Source of the DNA: Lagierella sp.
GTDB taxonomy: Bacteria > Bacillota > Clostridia > Tissierellales > Peptoniphilaceae
Direction: 5' to 3'
NCBI RefSeq assembly: GCF_029983815.1
Contig: NZ_JASBYU010000007.1
Location: 1-64,000 of the forward strand
Length of the DNA: 64,000 nt
The translations under genes were made by a program, and so were the position numbers. This document shows, in pieces, positions 1 to 8,463 of the stretch (positions are counted from its first letter, which is position 1; each line of letters opens with the position of its first letter). A model generated the notes under the pieces. The model did no database searches. It was given only the letters and a program-made list of their open reading frames with translations, and was not told the origin of the DNA.

Positions 1-53
1 GCACGTGGTTTGGGACCATGGGGCCGGGGGTTCAAATCCTCTCACCCCGACCA
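1..53 (+). tRNA. tRNA-Pro (UGG), 3' part only
   Basis: The window opens inside a tRNA. An anticodon stem GTGGT/ACCAT encloses the seven-base loop TTTGGGA, which reads anticodon TGG (proline). It is followed by a variable region, a T-arm with TTCAAAT in the loop, a 3' acceptor strand CACCCCG, discriminator A and an encoded CCA at 51-53. The D-arm and 5' acceptor strand lie before the window. Confidence 0.9.
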
Positions 54-64
54 ATAATTTTAAG

Positions 65-90
65 AAACGTCTGTGTTCAGGCGTTTTTTT
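65..90 (+). terminator. Intrinsic terminator after tRNA-Pro
   Basis: AAACGTCTG (65-73) pairs with CAGGCGTTT (78-86) around a four-base loop, with one G-T pair, and runs into an uninterrupted T tract (84-90). It ends the tRNA transcript and separates it from the amidase gene. Confidence 0.85.
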
Positions 91-102
91 ATTTTCCATT
101 AA

Positions 103-119
103 AGTTACAGAAGTGTTAA
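103..119 (+). promoter_or_regulatory. WalR-like direct repeat, distal
   Basis: AGTTAC-N5-TGTTAA resembles the WalR (YycF) box TGTWAH-N5-TGTWAH. The second half fits fully and the first differs at one base. It lies about 235 bases upstream of a wall amidase, the sort of gene WalR controls in other Firmicutes. Binding is inferred from the motif only; no walRK genes are in this window. Confidence 0.35.
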
Positions 120-221
120 GCAAAAATCTAATAATTTATTAACGAAAATTTTCTCAGATTTAATCTAGATCTAATATTCAAACTCTATTTCCTTAGGATA
201 ATCATTTTTAACAATTTCAAA

Positions 222-238
222 TGTTACAAAAAAGTTAC
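222..238 (+). promoter_or_regulatory. WalR-like direct repeat, proximal
   Basis: TGTTAC-N5-AGTTAC: the first half fits TGTWAH exactly and the second differs at one base. The spacing of five matches the known WalR box. It sits about 37 bases upstream of the putative -35 of the amidase gene, a position suited to an activator. Confidence 0.4.
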
Positions 239-274
239 AAAAGCATGATAAATTTTATCAAATAGGCTTGTAAA

Positions 275-304
275 TTGGATAAGCTGTTAGCTTTGATATA
301 TAAT
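275..304 (+). promoter_or_regulatory. Putative sigma-A promoter of the amidase gene
   Basis: TTGGAT (275-280) and a perfect TATAAT (299-304) are 18 bases apart. Transcription would start near 311, leaving a short leader with the ribosome site AAAAGGAG before the ATG at 339. The rest of 91-338 holds the two WalR-like boxes and AT-rich DNA without another recognisable feature. Confidence 0.5.
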
Positions 305-338
305 TGAGGTATATTTGGGAGATGAAAAGGAGTTAGAG

Positions 339-2696
339 ATGAACAGAAAATCATTTAAATTTATGTCGATGTTAATGGCGATTTCTATATTCTTTGTAAC
401 TATATTTTCTACTGGTGCTATCAATTCAGTTTCAAAAGCTAATGATAAACCGGTAAATATAAGTAGTATAAAAGGGTTAAAAGGAAAACCACTTTATATT
501 AAGGATAGTAGAATAGGAACAATAGGTGAAGGTTCGAAAGTTGTATTCAAAAATGAAAATGACGAAACTAGAGAGTTTACTTCTAAGTACAATGATGACA
601 CTGGACTATATTACTTTGATTTAAATTTTGACTTGTCAGGAAGTTGGAATTTAGTTCAAGATACCATAGATGGTGCTTTAGATAGTAATGAGTTTTCAGT
701 TGACATCTATGAAAACCTAGAAGAAATGACAGGAGAGTCTACTGGATATGTCCTTTCTGATGTGCTAGAGGGAAAATCCTCAATCATTGGAGAAGACTTG
801 GAGAATTTGCTTTCAACTATTATAGGATATGATGCCCAAGGGGAATACGCACAAGTAGATATTAGTATTAGCTCATCAAAGGCTACTTCTAATATGTCGG
901 TTTTCAATAATGGACTATCTTCATCCCTTGGAGTTGAAGAAAATACTTACTTACCTGCAGGAGATTATGATTTAAACTTACAAGTAGGATCATATTCTAA
1001 ACATGTAGGATTGACTCTACTGTCCGATTATACTAATAAAGTTGATTTGAATTTAGAGGAGCCTGTTGAAGAGGATCAAGCGCAATTGATGTCCCTATCT
1101 TCTGTAGAAGAAGATAATGTAAGTGAATTAAGTGGAGAATCATCAACATCTGCTGTTGTGAATGTAAATAGGCTTTCTGGTAGAAGTAGGTATGAAACGG
1201 CTGTTAGTATATCTAAAAGCAAATTTAGCAGTGCTAAGTCTGTAGTACTTGCAAATGGAGAGATGCCAAATGATATTTTAGTAGGATCTTCCTTGGCGGG
1301 AAGTTTAAATAGTCCTATTTTAATTACTGGAAAGGATCAATTAAACACATCAACTAAGTCTGAGATAAACAGATTAGGTGCTGGAAAGATATTTGTAATT
1401 GGTGGACTGTCAAAGATTTCCTCAAAGGTCATTTCTGAGCTTAAATCAATGGGAAAACAAACTCAAATTTTAGACGGAGGAAGTGATGAGGGAACTTCTG
1501 TAAAAGTTGCTTCACAATCTCAAAGTATAAGAAAGGCAAGCGCCCTAATCCTTTCAAGCAAGGATAGTTTACCAGATTCACTATCGGCTTCGGCTTTAGC
1601 GGCTAATAAGGGTTATCCAATACTATATACTTTTCAAAAGTCAGTACCTAATGCCGTTAAGAATTATATTAATAGCAGTGGCGTTTCCACTGTAATTGTT
1701 GTTGGTGGAGACTCAACAATAGACAATTCTGTTATAACTTTCTTAAGGTCCTTAGGAAAAAATGTTGTTAGGGTTTCTGGTAGATCAAGGTACGATACAT
1801 CCTTGGCTATTGCTAATAAGTACTTTCCATCAGTTAGTGAGTTAGGGGTTGCTACAGGAAGGGAATTTGTAGATAGTTTGACTTCTGGTCCCGTTAGTGG
1901 TCTTAAAAATCAACCTACTATTCTAGTGAGTGACGATAATATAAGTAGTGGTTTAAAGAAATATGTACAAAATACTAAAGCTAAGACTGTAACTGTATAT
2001 GGTGGTAACAAATGGGTTTCAGATGCTTTTATAAGCAATATGAAGGGCTATTTAAACCAACTTTATAACACATCTGACGTTCTAGATGTTACTGGAAATC
2101 AAAAACCTACTACGAAGGTAAGAATCATGTTGGACCCTGGCCATGGTGCAGGTTCAGCCCATAATAGAGGTTATGTTGGACCAAGATGGAATAACGAAGG
2201 TGATGGAAACTATCATTTTTCCCTATTATTGGCTAAGGAGTTGAGAAAGTACGGTATTGAAGTAAATACTACTAGAAGCAGTATTTGGAAAGATCCTGGC
2301 CTTGCAACAAGGGGTAAATTGGGAGCTAGTCACAACTTGTTTATTTCACTTCATACCAATGCAGCCAACTCAAAGGCAAGTGGCGTAGAAATCTATGAGG
2401 ATGTCGATAGAAGGGCTACAACTCTTGCAAATCAGTTGACAAGGACCATCTCTTCAACTTTGGGAATCGGAAATCGTGGTGTAAAATATAGATACTACGG
2501 CGACAATACGGATGGAGTTGATCCAAAATCCAACTTCTATGGAGTTCTAAGAAATAATAAGGCGTCTGCAGGAATGTTAATTGAACACTGCTTCCATGAT
2601 AATATGGACGACGTATTAAAATATGAAAAAAATGCTGAAATTTTGGCTGCTAATATGGCTAAGACCATAGCTAGATATTTTGGACTTACAAAATAA
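339..2696 (+). CDS. Secreted CWB2-repeat N-acetylmuramoyl-L-alanine amidase
   Basis: A 785-residue exported wall hydrolase. A signal peptide (basic NRKSFK, then a hydrophobic stretch to about residue 35) is followed by some 230 residues I do not recognise. Three CWB2 cell-wall-binding repeats begin near residue 276; repeats one and three carry SGRSRYxT. An Amidase_3 domain spans about 593-785, with the zinc-ligand contexts DPGHG, NNEGD and SLHTNA and the catalytic-glutamate motif IEHCF. Amidase_3 enzymes cleave the lactoyl-alanine bond between glycan and stem peptide. CWB2 modules anchor proteins to a wall polymer in clostridia. ATG 339 is chosen over an in-frame TTG at 315 because AAAAGGAG (325-332) is well placed for it. 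The gene is monocistronic, between a tRNA terminator and the tig promoter region. Confidence 0.9.
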   Translation: MNRKSFKFMSMLMAISIFFVTIFSTGAINSVSKANDKPVNISSIKGLKGKPLYIKDSRIGTIGEGSKVVFKNENDETREFTSKYNDDTGLYYFDLNFDLSGSWNLVQDTIDGALDSNEFSVDIYENLEEMTGESTGYVLSDVLEGKSSIIGEDLENLLSTIIGYDAQGEYAQVDISISSSKATSNMSVFNNGLSSSLGVEENTYLPAGDYDLNLQVGSYSKHVGLTLLSDYTNKVDLNLEEPVEEDQAQLMSLSSVEEDNVSELSGESSTSAVVNVNRLSGRSRYETAVSISKSKFSSAKSVVLANGEMPNDILVGSSLAGSLNSPILITGKDQLNTSTKSEINRLGAGKIFVIGGLSKISSKVISELKSMGKQTQILDGGSDEGTSVKVASQSQSIRKASALILSSKDSLPDSLSASALAANKGYPILYTFQKSVPNAVKNYINSSGVSTVIVVGGDSTIDNSVITFLRSLGKNVVRVSGRSRYDTSLAIANKYFPSVSELGVATGREFVDSLTSGPVSGLKNQPTILVSDDNISSGLKKYVQNTKAKTVTVYGGNKWVSDAFISNMKGYLNQLYNTSDVLDVTGNQKPTTKVRIMLDPGHGAGSAHNRGYVGPRWNNEGDGNYHFSLLLAKELRKYGIEVNTTRSSIWKDPGLATRGKLGASHNLFISLHTNAANSKASGVEIYEDVDRRATTLANQLTRTISSTLGIGNRGVKYRYYGDNTDGVDPKSNFYGVLRNNKASAGMLIEHCFHDNMDDVLKYEKNAEILAANMAKTIARYFGLTK

Positions 2697-2709
2697 ATTT
2701 CACTTGATT

Positions 2710-2733
2710 AAGCACTCAAATTTTTGAGTGCTT
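2710..2733 (+). promoter_or_regulatory. CIRCE-like inverted repeat upstream of tig
   Basis: AAGCACTCAAA (2710-2720) and TTTGAGTGCTT (2723-2733) form a perfect palindrome. The core GCACTC-N8-GAGTGC recalls the HrcA operator CIRCE (TTAGCACTC-N9-GAGTGCTAA), but the spacer is one base short and the outer arms differ. The T run after it is broken (TTGATTTG), so it would be a weak terminator. It lies just before a putative promoter of the protease and chaperone genes. A related repeat occurs at 21144-21192. Confidence 0.4.
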
Positions 2734-2736
2734 GAT

Positions 2737-2767
2737 TTGTGCATAATTTAGAGAAATATGATATACT
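2737..2767 (+). promoter_or_regulatory. Putative promoter of tig-clpPX
   Basis: TTGTGC (2737-2742) and TATACT (2762-2767) are 19 bases apart, slightly longer than ideal. The site lies directly downstream of the CIRCE-like palindrome and 40 bases ahead of the tig start codon. Confidence 0.35.
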
Positions 2768-2806
2768 AATTTAATGTGAATACTTTAATTACAATGGAGG
2801 AATATT

Positions 2807-4105
2807 ATGAGTGCTGTTTTAGTTAGCAAAGAAAAAAATAGGGCGGTTTTTACTGTAGAACTTCCTAATAGTCAGTTTGAGGAAGCTATACAAAAAGCCT
2901 ACATTAAGAATAAAAATAGATTTTCTGTACCGGGATTTAGAAAGGGTAAGGTTCCAAGAAAGATAGTAGAACTTAACTATGGGATAGAAGTGTTCTATGA
3001 GGATGCTATTAATATTCTATTACCAGGTGCTTATGAGTCTGCTGTTGAAGAGCTTGAATTAGAGCCTGTTGCTCAACCAGAAGTGGACATAGATGAACTA
3101 GAAAAGGGTGGTCCTGTTAAGTTTAAGTTCGAAGTGGATGTTAAACCTGAGGTTAAATTAGGAGATTACTCTAATCTAGAAGTTGAAATAGAAAATACCG
3201 AAGTAACTGAAGATGATATAAAAAGAGTTATAGACTCTGAATTAGAGTCCAACTCCAGAATGATTTCTGTAGAGGATAGAGCAGTTAAGGATGGGGATAT
3301 TGCAAATATCGACTTTGTTGGAAAACTTGAAGGTGAAGAATTCCCAGGAGGCTCTGCAGATAATTATGATTTAGTTATAGGTTCTGGTTCTTTTATTCCA
3401 GGATTTGAGGAACAAATCATTGGAAAGAAAATAGGGGAAGAATTTGATGTGGATGTTGTTTTCCCTGAAGACTACCAAGAAGAATCCTTGGCAGGAAAAA
3501 ATGTAATATTCGAAGTTAAATTAAATTCTATCCAGGAAAAAGAACTTCCTGAACTAGATGATGAATTTGTAAAGGACGTATCTGAATTTGATACTTTAGA
3601 AGAATACAAAAACAATATTAAGATAGACTTGGAAGAAGAAAACAAGAAGTCTATTGAAGTACAAAAGGAAAATAAATCCGTTGAAGCTTTAATTGATGTT
3701 ATGGATGTAGAAATACCTGAATCTATGATCGATATGGAAGTTGATAGGGAATATCAAAACTTCTTATATAGAGTACAAGGCATGGGAATATCTGCTGAGC
3801 AGTACTACGCCATTACACATACTGATGAACAAAAGACAAGAGAAGATTTAAGACCTGCTTCTGAAAAGAAAGTTAAGGGAGAACTAGCCTTAGACGCCTT
3901 CATTGAAAAGGAAAATATTGAGGCGACTGAGGAGGAAATAGATAAGGAAATTTCCGAATTAGCTAAACAATACGAAGTAAAAGATGTTGAAGGATTTAAA
4001 AAGAATTTAAAGGAATCTGGAGATTTTGACTTTATAACTGATACTGTAAATAGAAGAAAGGCCTTAGAAAAACTAGTTAGTATGGTAAGTTTCAAAGAAG
4101 CTTAA
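2807..4105 (+). CDS. tig: Trigger factor, ribosome-bound chaperone and prolyl isomerase
   Basis: A 432-residue protein of usual family length. The N-terminal ribosome-binding domain carries the signature GFRKGKVPR near residues 45-53. An FKBP-type peptidyl-prolyl isomerase domain (about 155-245) contains the characteristic VIGSGSFIPGFEEQIIG run. A long helical C-terminal chaperone region follows. Trigger factor docks at the ribosomal exit tunnel and shields nascent chains. The ATG at 2807 has ATGGAGGAAT just upstream. clpP follows after 25 bases, giving the common Firmicute order tig-clpP-clpX. Confidence 0.97.
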   Translation: MSAVLVSKEKNRAVFTVELPNSQFEEAIQKAYIKNKNRFSVPGFRKGKVPRKIVELNYGIEVFYEDAINILLPGAYESAVEELELEPVAQPEVDIDELEKGGPVKFKFEVDVKPEVKLGDYSNLEVEIENTEVTEDDIKRVIDSELESNSRMISVEDRAVKDGDIANIDFVGKLEGEEFPGGSADNYDLVIGSGSFIPGFEEQIIGKKIGEEFDVDVVFPEDYQEESLAGKNVIFEVKLNSIQEKELPELDDEFVKDVSEFDTLEEYKNNIKIDLEEENKKSIEVQKENKSVEALIDVMDVEIPESMIDMEVDREYQNFLYRVQGMGISAEQYYAITHTDEQKTREDLRPASEKKVKGELALDAFIEKENIEATEEEIDKEISELAKQYEVKDVEGFKKNLKESGDFDFITDTVNRRKALEKLVSMVSFKEA

Positions 4106-4130
4106 CGGTTAGAATAATTAGGAGGTAAAT

Positions 4131-4715
4131 ATGACTTTAGTACCTATGGTAGTTGAACAAACAAATAGAGGAGAAAGATCTTATGATATCTATTCTAGAC
4201 TTTTAAAGGATAGAATAATATTTGTAAGTGGGGAAATAAATAATGCAATGGCAGATTTGATTGTTGCCCAGTTGTTATTTTTAGAGTCTGAAGATCCTAA
4301 AAAGGATATTCAAATGTATATAAATTCTCCTGGAGGTTCTGTTAGTGCGGGATTTGCTATTTATGATACTATGCAATATGTAAAATGTGACGTTAGCACT
4401 ATTTGCATAGGAATGGCTGCAAGTATGGGAGCTTTCCTATTGGCGGCAGGTGAAAAAGGCAAGAGATTTGCATTACCAAACTCAGATATTATGATTCATC
4501 AACCTCTAGGTGGCGCTCAAGGTCAAGCTGAAGATATTAGAATTCATGCTGAAAAGATTTTAAAGACCAGGGACAAGTTGAATAAGATATTGTCTGAGCG
4601 AACAGGTCAACCTTTGGAAGTAATTGAAAGAGATACCGATAGAGATAACTTTTTAGAGGCTGAAGATGCTAAGGAATATGGCTTAATAGATAAAGTTATT
4701 GAGAAATCAATGTAG
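4131..4715 (+). CDS. clpP: ATP-dependent Clp protease proteolytic subunit
   Basis: A 194-residue serine peptidase that forms the double-heptamer degradation chamber used by ClpX. The catalytic triad is readable as Ser98 in GMAASMG, His123 in MIHQPLGG and Asp172 after RDTDR. The short N-terminal stretch before [11 protein letters not shown] fits the family propeptide or axial loop. AGGAGG precedes the ATG. clpX starts 11 bases after the stop, so the two subunits are almost certainly co-expressed. Confidence 0.98.
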   Translation: MTLVPMVVEQTNRGERSYDIYSRLLKDRIIFVSGEINNAMADLIVAQLLFLESEDPKKDIQMYINSPGGSVSAGFAIYDTMQYVKCDVSTICIGMAASMGAFLLAAGEKGKRFALPNSDIMIHQPLGGAQGQAEDIRIHAEKILKTRDKLNKILSERTGQPLEVIERDTDRDNFLEAEDAKEYGLIDKVIEKSM

Positions 4716-4726
4716 TGGGAGGCTAT

Positions 4727-5956
4727 ATGGCAAAAAAAGAGGAAAATAGAATTAGTTGCTCTTTCTGTGGAAAAACCTCTGATGAAGTCAATAGATTGAT
4801 TGCTGGGCCAAATGTCTTTATCTGTGATGAATGCATTAAATTATGTAATGATATCATAGATGAAGAGTTTAAATATGCTCAAGCTAAGGAAATCAAAGAA
4901 AGTAAATTTTATAAGCCTGCTGAAATGAAAAAGGTCTTAGACGATTATGTTATACAGCAAGACCAGGGTAAAAGAGCCCTGGCTGTTGCTGTATACAATC
5001 ATTATAAGAGGCTTAATAGTGACATAGATGATAGTGATGTAGAATTACAAAAATCCAATATTTTGCTTATAGGACCAACAGGGTCTGGAAAGACTTTACT
5101 TGCTCAAACTTTGGCAAAGACCTTGGAAGTACCCTTTGCTATTGCTGATGCAACATCTTTAACTGAAGCTGGTTATGTTGGGGAAGATGTTGAAAATATA
5201 ATATTAAAATTGGTTCAAGCAGCTGATTATAATATTGAAAGAGCTGAAAGAGGAATTATCTATGTGGATGAGATCGATAAAATTTCTAGAAAATCTGCAA
5301 ATCCATCTATAACAAGGGATGTAAGTGGAGAAGGAGTCCAACAGGCCTTGTTGAAGATAATTGAGGGAACTATAGCAAATGTTCCTCCTCAGGGTGGAAG
5401 AAAGCATCCTAATCAAGAATATATAGAAGTTGATACAACCAATATCCTCTTTATATTTGGTGGAGCTTTTGAAGGTATAGAAAAGATTATCGAAAAGAGA
5501 AAAGAGACTAAGTCCATTGGATTTGGTGCAGATTTTCTTGGAAAACAAGATAAAAAAGTCTATGAATTATTAAAGGATGTTAGACAGGAAGATTTATTAA
5601 AGTATGGTCTGATTCCTGAATTAATAGGTAGAATTCCACTTATTGTAACCTTGGATGAGCTCGATGTAGATTCTTTAATAAAGATACTCTGTGAGCCTAA
5701 AAATGCGATTGTTAAGCAATATAAGAAACTTTTCAAAATGGATGGAGTAGATTTGGAATTCACTGATGATAGCTTGAAAGCTATCGCCCAAAAAGCATAT
5801 GATAGAAAGACAGGGGCAAGGGGTTTAAGATCTATAATTGAAGAGCTTTTATTGGATATTATGTTTGAAATTCCTACTATGGATAATATAAAAAAGGTTA
5901 TAATTGAAGAAAGTACAGTAACTAAAAACGAAAAACCAACCTTGGTTTATAATTAA
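4727..5956 (+). CDS. clpX: ATP-dependent Clp protease ATP-binding subunit
   Basis: A 409-residue AAA+ unfoldase. The N-terminal zinc domain has Cys11, Cys14, Cys33 and Cys36. Walker A GPTGSGKT is at 116-123 and Walker B reads [12 protein letters not shown] pore loop ([10 protein letters not shown]), the RKHPNQEY segment and the IGF loop (SIGFGAD) that docks onto ClpP are all present. ATG 4727 is preferred over the in-frame GTG at 4715 because GGGAGG (4717-4722) is correctly spaced for it, whereas the GTG overlaps the clpP stop. A terminator lies 6 bases after the stop. Confidence 0.97.
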   Translation: MAKKEENRISCSFCGKTSDEVNRLIAGPNVFICDECIKLCNDIIDEEFKYAQAKEIKESKFYKPAEMKKVLDDYVIQQDQGKRALAVAVYNHYKRLNSDIDDSDVELQKSNILLIGPTGSGKTLLAQTLAKTLEVPFAIADATSLTEAGYVGEDVENIILKLVQAADYNIERAERGIIYVDEIDKISRKSANPSITRDVSGEGVQQALLKIIEGTIANVPPQGGRKHPNQEYIEVDTTNILFIFGGAFEGIEKIIEKRKETKSIGFGADFLGKQDKKVYELLKDVRQEDLLKYGLIPELIGRIPLIVTLDELDVDSLIKILCEPKNAIVKQYKKLFKMDGVDLEFTDDSLKAIAQKAYDRKTGARGLRSIIEELLLDIMFEIPTMDNIKKVIIEESTVTKNEKPTLVYN

Positions 5957-5962
5957 TTTTAT

Positions 5963-5986
5963 GGCTCACTTAGGTGGGCCTATTTT
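5963..5986 (+). terminator. Putative terminator between clpX and lon
   Basis: GGCTCAC (5963-5969) pairs with GTGGGCC (5974-5980) around TTAG, with one T-G pair, and is followed by TATTTTT. The stem is short and the T run imperfect, so partial read-through into lon is likely. Confidence 0.6.
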
Positions 5987-6036
5987 TAAAATATTGGATA
6001 CTTAGCACTTATAGTGTTCGATTTTGTGAGGTAAAG

Positions 6037-8370
6037 ATGGATAAAGAAAAAGAAAAAATGGTTAAGAATTTAATTCCGGTGATTCCTCTAAGGGGTGTAA
6101 CTGTATACCCTCAAACTATAATACACTTTGATGTGGGAAGGCCGAAATCTGTTAAGGCACTGGAGACATCAATTCTTAAGGACAATAAAATACTACTTAT
6201 TCCTCAGAAGGATCCTGTGGAAGAAAATCCTTCCCAGGAGGACCTTTTTGACTATGGGGTTTGTGCCGAAATAAGACAGACTTTAAAACTTCCAAATGGA
6301 ACTACTAGAGTTTTAGTGGAAGGAATTTTTAGATGTAAAGTTGTTTCATTTATTGAAGATGAGGAATTTTTCCAAGTGGAAGTTGAGGAATTAGTTGAGA
6401 ATATAGAAGAGATATCTAGTGAAAAACTTGAGGTTCTTACAAGATTATTGCTTAAGGATGTACAGGAGTTTATAAAGAGTAATCCTTTGGTTTCAGAGGA
6501 AATGATAATTCCTGTTTTAGATACTAAAAATCCAACAAGATTGGCAGATATTGTAAGTTCTTATTTAGAATTAAAACCCAAAGATTATTACTCTTTAATA
6601 AAAGAAGATAATTTAGAAAAACGTCTGGAAATACTACATGAGATTTTGATAAAGGAGATAGAATACTTAAAGATTGAAGAGGAGATCAACAATAGGGTCA
6701 ATGTTCAAATCAACAAATCTCAACGTGAATATTTCCTTAAGGAACAATTGTCTGTTATTAAAGAGGAATTAGGGGAAGAAGACGAAGAGTCTATTGTAGA
6801 GAACTACACTAAAAAGATTAAGAAACTAAAACTTGACAAGGAATCTGAAAAGCATGTTTTAAAGGAAGTAAAGAGACTTGAAAAAATGTCCAATATGAGC
6901 CCTGAAGTAAATGTTATTCAATCTTATCTAGATGAAATTCTTAGTATCAATTGGAATAAGAAGACTAAGGAAAGCTATGATATAAAAAAGGCAAGGGATA
7001 TTTTAAATAGTGAACACTATGCTTTAGAGGACGTCAAAGAGAGAATTTTAGAATATATTGCAGTTAAAAAGTTAACTGATGGTTTAAAGGGGCCTATTCT
7101 TTGTTTGGTTGGACCACCTGGTGTGGGAAAGACTTCTATTGTAAAGTCTATTGCTAAGGCCACCAATAGAAATTTTGTTAGTATGAGACTTGGTGGAGTT
7201 AGGGATGAAGCTGAGATAAGGGGGCATAGAAAGACCTATATCGGTGCAATGCCAGGTAAGATAATAAAGCTGATGGAAGATGCCAATTCTACAAATCCTG
7301 TTTTTCTATTAGATGAGATTGACAAGTTGGCATCGGACTTTAGGGGAGATCCTGCATCGGCGCTATTGGAAGTCTTAGATCCAGCACAAAATGACAGTTT
7401 TGTGGACAATTATTTGGAAATTCCCTTTGATCTGTCCAAGGTGATGTTTATTACTACTGCAAACTCTCTAAACACAATCCCAGATGCTTTGCTTGATAGA
7501 ATGGAAATAATTCGAATTGCAGGATATACGGAAATTGAAAAACTTAATATAGCTAAGAGACATTTAATCCCTAAGCAATTAAAAGAACATGGGATTTCTG
7601 AATCTCAGTTTAGGATTTCAGACAACTGTATAAAAAAGATAATTTTGAACTATACCAGAGAAGCAGGTGTTAGAAATTTAGAGAGGATAATCTCTAAAGC
7701 CATTAGAAAGTCTGTAATCGAAATTGTGGAAAAAAAGAAAAAATCCATTAGGATTGATGGTAGGAACTTAGAAAAGTATATTGGTTCTAAAAAGATAATC
7801 GATGACGATATTCCTACAGAGGATATGGTTGGTATAGTCAATGGATTGGCATGGACTTCTGTTGGCGGTGAAATCTTGACCATAGAGGCAAATATTATGA
7901 AGGGCTCTGGCAAGTTAAAACTCACCGGAATGTTGGGGGATGTAATGAAGGAGTCTGCACAAGCGGCTGTTTCTTACATCAGAAGCAATCAGGATGAATT
8001 AAATATAAAAGGAGAGTTCTATAAGGACAAAGACATTCACTTACACTTCCCAGAAGGTGCTGTTCCAAAGGACGGTCCATCTGCGGGAATTTCCATAACT
8101 ACTGCTTTGGTGTCCGCTCTTAGTGGGAAAAAAGTCTCCCATAATATTGCCATGACAGGGGAGATTACACTTAGAGGTAGAGTTTTACCAATTGGTGGAG
8201 TAAAGGAAAAAGTCCTTGCTGCAAATAGGTATGGAATTAAGACTGTAATCTTACCATATGGAAATAAAAAAGATTTAACGGAAATTCCTGAAAATGTGCA
8301 AAAGAATATGGAAATAAAATTTGCCCAGACCATTAATGAAGTTTTAGATTTAGCATTAAAAGAGAAGTAA
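6037..8370 (+). CDS. lon: ATP-dependent Lon protease
   Basis: A 777-residue LonA-type protease. An N-terminal LON substrate-binding domain (from about IPVIPLRGVTVYP), a coiled-coil middle region, an AAA+ module with GPPGVGKT and FLLDEIDK, and a C-terminal protease domain are present. The Ser-Lys dyad is Ser682 in KDGPSAGI and Lys723 in GGVKEK. It degrades misfolded and regulatory proteins in the cytoplasm. The ATG at 6037 follows GTGAGGTAAAG; an upstream in-frame TTG at 5974 would lie inside the terminator stem and is rejected. Confidence 0.96.
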   Translation: MDKEKEKMVKNLIPVIPLRGVTVYPQTIIHFDVGRPKSVKALETSILKDNKILLIPQKDPVEENPSQEDLFDYGVCAEIRQTLKLPNGTTRVLVEGIFRCKVVSFIEDEEFFQVEVEELVENIEEISSEKLEVLTRLLLKDVQEFIKSNPLVSEEMIIPVLDTKNPTRLADIVSSYLELKPKDYYSLIKEDNLEKRLEILHEILIKEIEYLKIEEEINNRVNVQINKSQREYFLKEQLSVIKEELGEEDEESIVENYTKKIKKLKLDKESEKHVLKEVKRLEKMSNMSPEVNVIQSYLDEILSINWNKKTKESYDIKKARDILNSEHYALEDVKERILEYIAVKKLTDGLKGPILCLVGPPGVGKTSIVKSIAKATNRNFVSMRLGGVRDEAEIRGHRKTYIGAMPGKIIKLMEDANSTNPVFLLDEIDKLASDFRGDPASALLEVLDPAQNDSFVDNYLEIPFDLSKVMFITTANSLNTIPDALLDRMEIIRIAGYTEIEKLNIAKRHLIPKQLKEHGISESQFRISDNCIKKIILNYTREAGVRNLERIISKAIRKSVIEIVEKKKKSIRIDGRNLEKYIGSKKIIDDDIPTEDMVGIVNGLAWTSVGGEILTIEANIMKGSGKLKLTGMLGDVMKESAQAAVSYIRSNQDELNIKGEFYKDKDIHLHFPEGAVPKDGPSAGISITTALVSALSGKKVSHNIAMTGEITLRGRVLPIGGVKEKVLAANRYGIKTVILPYGNKKDLTEIPENVQKNMEIKFAQTINEVLDLALKEK

Positions 8371-8399
8371 AAGTCTAATACGATATGATTTCCCACAAC

Positions 8400-8428
8400 T
8401 TGTAGATAATCCATAGTACGGTTATAAT
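8400..8428 (+). promoter_or_regulatory. Sigma-A promoter of tkt
   Basis: TTGTAG (8400-8405) and a perfect TATAAT (8423-8428) are 17 bases apart. Transcription would begin near 8435, about 29 bases before the tkt start codon. It makes tkt independent of lon. Confidence 0.65.
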
Positions 8429-8463
8429 GTTTATTGGGTATTAGAAAAATTGAGAGGTGGATT

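Noticed and set aside
315..341. Upstream TTG start for the amidase gene
   Set aside because: It would place the ribosome site AAAAGGAG inside the coding region; the ATG at 339 also gives a normal signal peptide.
2710..2740. Strong intrinsic terminator after the amidase gene
   Set aside because: The stem is good but the following T run is broken (TTGATTTG), so it is listed as an operator-like palindrome instead.
5974..6036. Longer N terminus for Lon
   Set aside because: The extra 21 residues start within the terminator stem after clpX and match no Lon family sequence; ATG 6037 has its own site.
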